A DNA stretch of 42,792 nucleotides, from positions 1 through 42,792 of the forward strand of contig JAIEPW010000067.1 of the NCBI GenBank assembly GCA_019748195.1, given 5' to 3'. Within the stretch, counting starts at the first letter, position 1; every line of letters begins with the position of its first letter. The notes beneath the pieces were generated by a model that had not been told where the DNA came from, did no database searches, and saw nothing but the letters and a program-made list of their open reading frames with translations. The position numbers and the translations under genes were made by a program. Origin of the DNA: Bryobacteraceae bacterium. GTDB lineage: Bacteria; Acidobacteriota; Terriglobia; Bryobacterales; Bryobacteraceae. Positions 35,119 through 42,792 of this stretch are shown here, in pieces.

Positions 35119-35799
35119 CTACACCGCGACTTTCCAACGCCGCAGCGCCTTGGCGAGCTCAGCCCGCCCGCGATTCAACCTCGACTTCACCGTCCCCTCC
35201 GGGACATTCAGAATATCGGCGATCTCTTTATACTCCAGTTCCTCCAGGTCCCGCAGGATCACCGTTTCCCGAAGATCCGGCGAGAGCTTCTGCAGCGCCT
35301 TCTGCAGCAATTCGCTGGCCTCGCGCCCCACCACCATGCCATCGGTGCGGGCCGACATAGCCGTCCGCTCCTCCAGCATCGGAAGCTGTTCCTCGATCGA
35401 ATCCGTCGCCCGGTCGAGCTTCGTCCGGCGGTAGTGGTCAATCAACAGATTCCGCGTCAGGCGCGTCAGCCACACAACAAATGAGCCTTCGCCGGAACGG
35501 AAGCTTTTCAGCGACTTGAACACGCGCAGAAACACTTCCTGCGTCAGATCCTGAGCCTCGGAATCGGAGTTCGTGAAGCGGTAGCATACGCCGAACACAC
35601 GGCGGGTATGCATCTTCACGAGATCTTCCCAGGCGGTTTCCTCGCCGGAAAGGCACCGCGCTACGAGTTGGGCGTCCGCGTCCAAGCTTCGACCAGTGTA
35701 CCGACTTGCGGCCTGGGGCTCATCCTTGCCCGCCGAAGCTGGCCATCCGGCCAAATTGCCGGCCGTGATAACCTGTCCAACTGAGGCCATTGCCGCCAT
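35119..35799 (-). CDS. ECF RNA polymerase sigma factor
   Basis: A 226-residue ECF sigma factor. The first 40 residues are a non-conserved extension, and a later in-frame start cannot be excluded. Region 2 has VARCLSGEETAWEDLVKMHT, EAQDLTQEVFLRVFKSLKSF and FVVWLTRLTRNLLIDHYRR. Region 4 has LSPDLRETVILRDLEELEYK and EIADILNVPEGTVKSRLNRG, a full helix-turn-helix. It heads the operon with its likely anti-sigma six bases downstream. Candidate ECF -35 elements (GGAAC) occur on this strand upstream of the start, but I cannot place a firm -10, so autoregulation is unproven. Confidence 0.92.
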   Translation of the reverse strand: MAAMASVGQVITAGNLAGWPASAGKDEPQAASRYTGRSLDADAQLVARCLSGEETAWEDLVKMHTRRVFGVCYRFTNSDSEAQDLTQEVFLRVFKSLKSFRSGEGSFVVWLTRLTRNLLIDHYRRTKLDRATDSIEEQLPMLEERTAMSARTDGMVVGREASELLQKALQKLSPDLRETVILRDLEELEYKEIADILNVPEGTVKSRLNRGRAELAKALRRWKVAV

Positions 35800-35997
35800 G
35801 CCGTTCCTCTCGAGTCGTTCCGGGCTGCCGCCGCCGAGCCATTGGCCCTTTAGCTGCTACCCGTTTTGTAGAACGAGGAAACGCCATCGGAAGTTCGATT
35901 TACATTCTAGCCCCCGGCATATTTTGACACCAGTTCCCGCCGGAAATTCGGGGAGGCATCCATCGCTGGCCGGAATCTGAGGCGCGGCGCCTGGCTG

Positions 35998-37047
35998 ATG
36001 GGCGCGCTGGCCGTGGGCGCCATCGCTTTCGTCGGCTACCGGCTATGGTCCAGTGGTTTTGAGTGGGGCAAATTCACGGCCTCTCTGTCCGGCCTGGACC
36101 CCTTCTGGATGGGGATCTCGCTGCTGCTGGTCGCGCTGACCTATGTAGGACGGGCGCTCCGTTGGGCAGTAATGATCCGTCCGCTGCGCCCCCATACTTC
36201 TCTGTGGCCGATCTTCCAGGCCACCGCCATTGGCTTCACGGCGATCGTCTTCTTCGGGCGCCCTGGTGAGATCGTCCGTCCCTACCTGATCGCTCGCAGC
36301 GAAAAACTCCCTTTGTCTTCACAACTTGCTGTCTGGCTTCTGGAGCGGATGCTGGATCTGCTGGCGGTGCTGGTGATCTTCGGCGTGGCCTTGTCGCAGA
36401 TTCAGGCGAGCTCGGTTCACCCCGAGTCGCGCCTGGCGCCGGTGCTGCAGGCGGGCGGCTGGCTGGTGGGAATCACGGCCATCGTTTCCCTGGTGGTGCT
36501 GTTCGCGCTGCGGCAGTTCGGAACCGCGGCGCAAAAGCGGATCGCCGACGGGCTCGCCTTCCTGCCCGAACGGATTCATTCGAAAGTAGCCCACCTTCTC
36601 GACTCCTTCAGCCAGGGGATGCAGGCCACACGGCATGGGGGGTTCGCCTTCCAGCTCGCCCTTTACACCATTCTGGAATGGGCCATTATCGGCGCCGCGT
36701 TCTGGACGCTGTTGCGGGCGATGCCTGCCACCGCCGGGTTCCGCGTGCAGGATGCGTTGATTCTGCTGGGCTTTGTCGCATTCGGGGGGGTCATCCAACT
36801 GCCTGGGATCGGCGGCGGGATGCAGATCGTTACCGTAATCGTGCTCAGCGAACTGTATGGCGTGAGTATCGAACCCGCTACCGGTTTCGCGCTGCTGCTG
36901 TGGCTGGCGACGTTCGTCGCCATTGTCCCCGTAGGCGTGCTGCTGGCGATATCCGCGGGGCTGAAATGGAAGAATTTAGCGCATATCGCGGAGGAGACCG
37001 AGGCGGTGGAGGGCGAGGTCCCCGCCGGGGAGGGGCGCGGCTCATGA
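35998..37047 (+). CDS. Lysylphosphatidylglycerol-synthase-type transmembrane protein (flippase-like)
   Basis: A 349-residue inner-membrane protein of the LPG-synthase TM/UPF0104 family, with about eight helices. Landmarks are YVGRALRWAVMIRPL (49-63), FQATAIGFTAIVFFGRPGEI (73-92), VWLLERMLDLLAVLVIF and FGGVIQLPGIGGGMQ. Related proteins are proposed to flip or move lipids or lipid-linked sugars. The catalytic synthase half of MprF is absent. The ATG at 35998 has no ribosome site; a strong GGGGAGG lies at 35950-35956, so the true start may be further upstream, in frame at 35962 (ATC). The stop overlaps the nrdR start by four bases. Confidence 0.85.
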   Translation: MGALAVGAIAFVGYRLWSSGFEWGKFTASLSGLDPFWMGISLLLVALTYVGRALRWAVMIRPLRPHTSLWPIFQATAIGFTAIVFFGRPGEIVRPYLIARSEKLPLSSQLAVWLLERMLDLLAVLVIFGVALSQIQASSVHPESRLAPVLQAGGWLVGITAIVSLVVLFALRQFGTAAQKRIADGLAFLPERIHSKVAHLLDSFSQGMQATRHGGFAFQLALYTILEWAIIGAAFWTLLRAMPATAGFRVQDALILLGFVAFGGVIQLPGIGGGMQIVTVIVLSELYGVSIEPATGFALLLWLATFVAIVPVGVLLAISAGLKWKNLAHIAEETEAVEGEVPAGEGRGS

Positions 37048-37502
37048 CCTGTCCATTCTGCGGACACCGCCAGGATCGGGTTATCGACTCGCGGGAGACC
37101 AAGGAAGGCGACGTGGTGCGCCGCCGCAGGCAGTGCCTGGCATGTGAACGCCGGTTCACCACCTACGAGCGCACCGACGAGATCCCTTATATGGTGGTGA
37201 AGCGCGACGGGCGGCGCGAGAAGTTCGACCGGCAGAAGGTGCTGGAGGGATTGCTGAAAGCGTGCGAGAAGCGGCCGGTACCCATGGCCAAGCTGGCGCA
37301 GATTGTCGATGATGTGGAATCCAAGTTCGCCGACACGGCGGAGCGCGAAATTCCGACGACGGAAATTGGGGAGATGCTGATGCAGAGGCTGAAGGGGTTG
37401 GATAAGATCGCCTACGTCCGCTTCGCCAGCGTTTACCGCGATTTCCAGGACGTGGAGGCGTTCGTGGAAGAGCTAAAGGATCTACTGCAGAAACGTCCCT
37501 AA
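37044..37502 (+). CDS. nrdR: Transcriptional repressor NrdR
   Basis: A 152-residue ribonucleotide-reductase repressor. The zinc ribbon uses Cys3, Cys6, Cys31 and Cys34 (CPFCGHRQ, QCLACERRFTTYER). An ATP-cone follows (about 46-135: YMVVKRDGRREKFDRQKVLE, IPTTEIGEMLMQRLKGLDKI, AYVRFASVYRDF), which senses ATP/dATP. It represses nrd genes when dATP is high. The ATG overlaps the membrane-protein stop, an odd pairing; no nrd gene and no clear NrdR box is visible in the window. Confidence 0.96.
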   Translation: MTCPFCGHRQDRVIDSRETKEGDVVRRRRQCLACERRFTTYERTDEIPYMVVKRDGRREKFDRQKVLEGLLKACEKRPVPMAKLAQIVDDVESKFADTAEREIPTTEIGEMLMQRLKGLDKIAYVRFASVYRDFQDVEAFVEELKDLLQKRP

Positions 37503-37633
37503 CCGGTTGATCTGAGGACGGTTGACGGCTCGGCGGGAGGCCGGTTCGGGGGAAGCCGCCAGTTTTGTTGTAACCGCCCTCGCCGGTAAACATCCTTCAC
37601 AGTAGGGACTTACCTTGGAAGTCACTTCGATGT

Positions 37634-37639
37634 TATACT
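37634..37639 (+). promoter_or_regulatory. Candidate -10 box upstream of rpoD
   Basis: TATACT matches the sigma-70 -10 consensus in five of six positions. Upstream -35 candidates are weak (TTACCT at 18-base spacing). If used, transcription would start near 37646 and leave a leader of about 115 bases before the GTG of rpoD. Confidence 0.3.
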
Positions 37640-37741
37640 TACCATGGCCCCGCTTATCGGATCTGGAGCCGTGCGGGTGAATTGTCCCCAGTCGAGTCTT
37701 AATTGTCTAACCCCAAGGTGATGTGTCGGTTACGCGTCTCT

Positions 37742-37752
37742 AGGGGGAGGTG
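37742..37752 (+). promoter_or_regulatory. Strong ribosome binding site of rpoD
   Basis: AGGGGGAGGTG lies nine bases before the GTG at 37762. It is the best Shine-Dalgarno seen in the window and fixes the otherwise ambiguous GTG start of the primary sigma factor. Confidence 0.75.
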
Positions 37753-37761
37753 AAAAACTAA

Positions 37762-39288
<1,527 letters not shown>

Positions 39289-39312
39289 TCGCCCGCCGCG
39301 CGCCGATTTCTC

Positions 39313-39341
39313 ACTTTCGCGTTTCTGAAGTACGCGAAAGT
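39313..39341. terminator. Perfect 10-bp hairpin after rpoD
   Basis: ACTTTCGCGT at 39313-39322 pairs exactly with ACGCGAAAGT at 39332-39341 across a nine-base loop, 24 bases after the rpoD stop. A second stem, CTCGGGT (39358-39364) with ACCCGAG (39386-39392), follows. Neither has a U-tract. They lie between converging genes and may end transcription from both sides. Confidence 0.5.
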
Positions 39342-39438
39342 AAGAATGGCGCTGCACCTCGGGTCGCTCGGATGGGTGGAGCGGCACCCGAGTGATCCGC
39401 ATGTTCTCAATGCGGCGGCGGCAGGCGCCCTGTCCGCG

Positions 39439-40227
39439 CTATCCTCCACTTTCCACGCGATACGGCAGTGGATCGAGCTTCAGGCTTCGGCGGGAGCCGC
39501 CGGCCAGCCGCACCTCCACCGGGTACACTTCCGCGGGGCGGCTTACGATGCCCCAGGCGCGGCCCCTCTTCACCAGGATGAACAAGCCGTGTTCATTGCC
39601 CATGGGCATGAACTCGTCCGAGCCGTTGAAATAATTCTGCACGGCGAAGCTCGATTTCAGGCGTTCGGCGATGCCGGGCACGGAGTCCGTAACCAGCCCG
39701 ATCTCGCTGACCGAAAGCAGCGAGCCCGAATCGAACCCGGAGCGCGACGCGTTCGGCAAGGTGTGCCGGGCGATGAACTCGAGCAGGTTGCCGGCGGCAT
39801 CCAGGAAATAGCAGGAGTGCGCGTTCCAATTGGCGAAGTGGTAGATCTCGCCGGCGCCATTGGGCCGCGGGAGGATGGGGCAGCGGGGCCGCAGCCACTT
39901 CATCGAATCCTCCAACTGGTTTTCCGGGATGTTGAAGGCGAAGTGGTAGAAGGGCTGAGACGCAGGCGGCGCCGGCGAGAACTCCAGAACGGTGCGCCCG
40001 GCGGTCACCTTCAGGCCGCCGTCCTGCTGCCGGACCGGAAGGCCGAGCGTGTTCGAATAGAACGCCGCCTGCTCATCGAGCCGGATCGATTGCAATCGGA
40101 TGGTCCGGAACTCCACGGGTGCGGTTTGCGGATTTGGAGTGGTCTGGGCCCAAGCCGGGATCGCGGCATGGGCGGCGATCATCGCGGAGGCCTGTCGAAG
40201 AAAGGAGCGGCGGTTCCAAGCGTTCAC
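39439..40227 (-). CDS. Tat-exported VOC/glyoxalase-like protein
   Basis: A 262-residue protein starting at GTG 40227; the frame extends upstream to 40362 but lacks a leader there. NRRSFLRQA (5-13) is a Tat signal, with cleavage near AIPAWAQ. Two VOC-type halves follow: TIRLQSIRLDEQAAFYSNTL ... GRTVLEFSPA and ENQLEDSMKWLRPRCPIL, then CYFLDAAGNLLEFIARHTL and VSEIGLVTDSVPGIAERLKS. Such domains bind a metal for lyase, dioxygenase or resistance functions, but many exported acidobacterial forms are uncharacterised. Export of a VOC protein is unusual. It diverges from the M2 peptidase, with about 147 bases between the starts. Confidence 0.75.
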   Translation of the reverse strand: MNAWNRRSFLRQASAMIAAHAAIPAWAQTTPNPQTAPVEFRTIRLQSIRLDEQAAFYSNTLGLPVRQQDGGLKVTAGRTVLEFSPAPPASQPFYHFAFNIPENQLEDSMKWLRPRCPILPRPNGAGEIYHFANWNAHSCYFLDAAGNLLEFIARHTLPNASRSGFDSGSLLSVSEIGLVTDSVPGIAERLKSSFAVQNYFNGSDEFMPMGNEHGLFILVKRGRAWGIVSRPAEVYPVEVRLAGGSRRSLKLDPLPYRVESGG

Positions 40228-40373
40228 GGATTCACCTCGGCGAGACGGTAGCAGGTGGTTGCGCCGGAATCCATCGATTTGGGGCGGCTGCGCCGGGGCC
40301 GTCCGGAAAGTAGCGCCCTTTCGGGCTGATTTTCGCCCCCAATGCGGCCATCCTCGTGCCATTCCGGTACATA

Positions 40374-42188
40374 ATGAACCTCATGAGCCGATCTATTGGA
40401 GCGGTCGCGGCGGCGGCCTGCGGATTGTGGCTGGCCGGGTGTAATGGCGCGCCGGAAGCAGGCGGCGCGCCGGCCGGGGGCGATGCCAAGAAGTTCGTCA
40501 CGGAAGCCGAACAGAAACTGCTGGCCCTGAACAATGAATCGGGGCGGGCGCAGTGGGTGCAGGCGACCCATATTACCGTCGACACCGAAGCGCTGTCGGC
40601 GCTGGCCAATGAGCGGACGCTGTCGGCTGCCGCCCGATTCGCCAAGGAAGCCGCACGGTTCGACGAATCCAGGCAGGATCCGGAGACGGCGCGGAAGCTG
40701 CGCCTGATGAAGACGGGCCTGGTGATGGCCACGCCAGCCGATCCGAAGGAATCTCTCGAGCTCACACAGGTGCAGGCCCGCCTGGAGGGAATGTACGGCA
40801 AGGGCAAGTTCGAGGTGGGGGGCAAGGCGCTGAACATCGACGATGTCACCCGCATCATGGCGGAGAGCCGCAATCCCAAGGAACTGCTGCAGGTGTGGGA
40901 GGGCTGGCACACGATTTCGAAGCCCATGAAGGCCGATTACCGGCGCTTTGTGGAGCTGTCCAACAAGGGGGCAAAGGAGCTTGGCTTCGCCGACACCGGC
41001 GCGATGTGGCGGTCCAAGTACGACATGCCGCCGGACGATTTCGCGCGGGAGCTGGACCGCCTGTGGGAGCAGGTGCGACCGCTGTACCAGCAGTTGCACG
41101 CCTACACGCGGTGGAAGCTGCGGGAGAACTACGGCGATCTGGTTCCGAAGGACGGTCCGATTCCGGGGCACCTGTTGGGTAATGTTTGGGCGCAGCAGTG
41201 GGACAACCTGTATCCGCTGCTGGCGCCAGCGGCCGCGGACCCGGGCTACGACCTGAACGCGATTCTGAAGAACCGCAAGACGGACGCCATCGGGATGGTG
41301 AAGTACGGCGAGGCGTTCTTCACCTCCATGGGCTTCGCGCCGATGCCGCCGACGTTCTGGGAGCGATCCATGTTCACCCGGCCCCGCGATCGCGAGGTAG
41401 TCTGCCACGCCTCCGCCTGGGACATCGACAACGAAGAAGACCTGCGCATCAAGATGTGCATTGAGCCCACGGCGGAGGATTTCAACACCATCCATCACGA
41501 ACTGGGTCACAACATCTACCAGCGCGCCTACAACCGGCAGCCGGCGCTGTTCCGCGATTCCGCCAACGACGGCTTCCACGAGGCGATCGGCGACACCATT
41601 GCCCTGTCCATCACGCCCGAGTACCTGAAAAAGATCGGGCTGATCACCAGCGTGCCCGATCCCTCAAAGGACACCGGCCTGCTGCTGCGGCGGGCGTTGG
41701 ACAAGATCGCGTTTCTGCCGTTCGGCCTTCTGGTGGACCAGTGGCGCTGGAAGGTGTTCAGCGGGCAAGTGCCGCCGGAGAAATACAACGAAGCGTGGTG
41801 GGAGCTGCGGCGCAACTACCAGGGCATCAGCGCGCCGTCCGAGCGTCCGCCGGACGCTTTCGATCCCGGCGCGAAGTATCACGTTCCCGGCAATACGCCG
41901 TACACTCGCTACTTTCTGGCACACCTGTTGCAGTTTCAGTTCCACCGCGCGCTGGCGGAGACGGCCGGGTGCCGGGATCCGCTGCACCGCTGTTCCGTTT
42001 ACGGATCGAAGGAGGCCGGCGCGAAGCTGGATGCGATGCTGCGGATGGGGATCAGCAAGCCGTGGCCGGAAGCGCTGGAGAAGATCACCGGAACGAGGCA
42101 GATGGACGCGAATGCGATTCGCGATTATTTCGCGCCGCTGGAAAAATGGCTGAAGGAACAGAACGCGGGCAAGCCTGTGGGGTGGTAG
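40374..42188 (+). CDS. M2-family peptidase (ACE-like peptidyl-dipeptidase), lipoprotein
   Basis: From ATG 40374 the product has 604 residues (ATG 40383 and GTG 40356 are also in frame). The leader ends in the lipobox LAGC (20-23), so it should be a lipid-anchored periplasmic or outer-membrane protein. The zinc site HEXXH is HELGH (375-379), preceded by His374, and the third ligand Glu lies in GFHEAIGDTIAL (about residue 404). Family blocks WRSKYDMPPDDFARELDRLW, MCIEPTAEDFNTIHHELGHN, PFGLLVDQWRWKVFSG and YFLAHLLQFQFH match the angiotensin-converting-enzyme family, which removes C-terminal dipeptides. All metal ligands are present, so activity is likely. It converges on the PAP2 gene. Confidence 0.93.
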   Translation: MNLMSRSIGAVAAAACGLWLAGCNGAPEAGGAPAGGDAKKFVTEAEQKLLALNNESGRAQWVQATHITVDTEALSALANERTLSAAARFAKEAARFDESRQDPETARKLRLMKTGLVMATPADPKESLELTQVQARLEGMYGKGKFEVGGKALNIDDVTRIMAESRNPKELLQVWEGWHTISKPMKADYRRFVELSNKGAKELGFADTGAMWRSKYDMPPDDFARELDRLWEQVRPLYQQLHAYTRWKLRENYGDLVPKDGPIPGHLLGNVWAQQWDNLYPLLAPAAADPGYDLNAILKNRKTDAIGMVKYGEAFFTSMGFAPMPPTFWERSMFTRPRDREVVCHASAWDIDNEEDLRIKMCIEPTAEDFNTIHHELGHNIYQRAYNRQPALFRDSANDGFHEAIGDTIALSITPEYLKKIGLITSVPDPSKDTGLLLRRALDKIAFLPFGLLVDQWRWKVFSGQVPPEKYNEAWWELRRNYQGISAPSERPPDAFDPGAKYHVPGNTPYTRYFLAHLLQFQFHRALAETAGCRDPLHRCSVYGSKEAGAKLDAMLRMGISKPWPEALEKITGTRQMDANAIRDYFAPLEKWLKEQNAGKPVGW

Positions 42189-42192
42189 CGCG

Positions 42193-42711
42193 CTAGCTCA
42201 CGATGGCGAAGGCGGCGTAGCCAAGGGCGGCTCCGATAAGCGCCCCCACCACGACATCGCTGAGGAAGTGCATCCCCAGGAGGATGCGGGACGCGGCGAT
42301 CGAGATGGCGCAGAACAGCAGCCCGGCCATCAGCGAGGGATAGAACAGGCTGAGCGTGGTGGCCATGGCGAAGGCGGTGATCGTGTGTCCGGACGGGAAG
42401 GAGAACTGATCGGGCGGCAGCAGCGTGGCCCAGGCGTGGGGCTCGATATGGCAGGGGCGCCGCCGGCCCGTGGTCCGTTTCAGCCACAGGAACAGGCCGA
42501 TGCCGGTACCGACGGCGATGACGCAGCCGAGCAGCGCGGCGAATCGCTCCGCGCCGCCGAACAGGGCCACCGCGGCGCACATCGCGTACCACAGCCAGCC
42601 GTCTCCGCCTCGGGTGGCGCAGATCATCCACAGCCGGATCCAGCGAGGGGCAAACCAGCGGTTCACCCGCCGCATGAGCCTGTGGTCCCGGTTGCTGATA
42701 TAGTCGATCAT
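42193..42711 (-). CDS. PAP2-family phosphatase
   Basis: A membrane phosphatase of about 172 residues if started at ATG 42711. An in-frame ATG at 42777 would add 22 residues. The three PAP2 motifs are complete: KRTTGRRRP (K-x6-RP), FPSGH and SRILLGMHFLSD (SR-x5-H-x3-D). About five helices fit an undecaprenyl-diphosphate or phosphatidate phosphatase acting at the periplasmic face. RDHRLMRRVNRW near the N-terminus resembles the start of homologues and favours the shorter form. It ends four bases after the peptidase stop on the opposite strand. Confidence 0.88.
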   Translation of the reverse strand: MIDYISNRDHRLMRRVNRWFAPRWIRLWMICATRGGDGWLWYAMCAAVALFGGAERFAALLGCVIAVGTGIGLFLWLKRTTGRRRPCHIEPHAWATLLPPDQFSFPSGHTITAFAMATTLSLFYPSLMAGLLFCAISIAASRILLGMHFLSDVVVGALIGAALGYAAFAIVS

Positions 42712-42718
42712 CGCGTGA

Positions 42719-42734
42719 GGAGCAGTTCTGCTCC
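42719..42734. promoter_or_regulatory. 16-base palindrome near the PAP2 start
   Basis: GGAGCAG-TT-CTGCTCC is a perfect inverted repeat eight bases upstream of the chosen ATG. It could be an operator or a leader hairpin. If the longer start is real it lies inside the gene and may be chance. Confidence 0.3.
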
Positions 42735-42792
42735 CCTCCATTACCCAGTGTACAAGGCCGTCCGCGAGTCCCGCCATGATCCACTATTACGG

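Noticed and set aside
35800-35950. ECF-type autoregulatory promoter upstream of the sigma operon
   Set aside because: GGAAC elements exist on the minus strand, but I could not find a matching -10 at the right distance, so I do not annotate it.

Overview
The window looks like a chromosomal segment of a high-GC acidobacterium, most like the Solibacter/Bryobacter group. This is inferred from gene content: two large Oar-type TonB-dependent receptors with N-terminal carboxypeptidase-regulatory domains, an orphan duplicated ABC permease (ADOP type), a Ser/Thr kinase fused to TPR repeats, a PQQ dehydrogenase with a di-heme cytochrome, and many exported hydrolases. No rRNA, tRNA, CRISPR array, prophage or insertion sequence was recognised. 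Genes are densely packed, with many 4-base ATGA/GTGA stop-start overlaps.

Layout. 1-750: the end of an unidentified gene and a flavin-reductase-like protein. 753-5361 (minus): a kinase-TPR receptor, an unknown 145-residue protein and a Tat-exported tyrosinase; the last two look AT-richer than their surroundings. 5440-7744 (minus): a periplasmic PQQ dehydrogenase and its likely cytochrome c partner. 7809-9329: an exported esterase. 9332-9836 (minus): a small two-gene membrane operon. 9960-13760 (minus): TonB-dependent receptor 1. 13898-15403: a carboxylesterase. 15491-19130: two orphan response regulators followed closely by a malonyl-CoA synthetase and a malonate carrier (matBC-like). 19351-24863: TonB-dependent receptor 2, a textbook terminator, and an ADOP permease.

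25065-28984 (minus): a nucleoside-salvage cluster (exported MTA/SAH-deaminase-like amidohydrolase, cytidine deaminase, purine nucleoside phosphorylase, HAD phosphatase, Lon-N-domain protein). 29055-32143: SDR, shikimate kinase, glycerate kinase and an exported RidA. 32147-35799 (minus): a tightly coupled ECF sigma / anti-sigma / three-membrane-protein operon with LiaI- and LiaG-like parts. 35998-39288: a flippase-like membrane protein, NrdR, and the primary sigma factor. 39439-42711: an exported VOC protein, an M2 (ACE-like) peptidase lipoprotein and a PAP2 phosphatase.

The best candidate for an undescribed system is the five-gene sigma operon at 32147-35799. Its last three genes all carry the same small two-helix membrane motif, and the last ends in a large beta-rich DUF4097-like domain. 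This suggests a cell-envelope stress sensor/effector built from Lia-type parts but driven by an ECF sigma factor instead of a two-component system. Second is the tyrosinase cassette, whose copper site looks more like plant polyphenol oxidases than Streptomyces tyrosinase.
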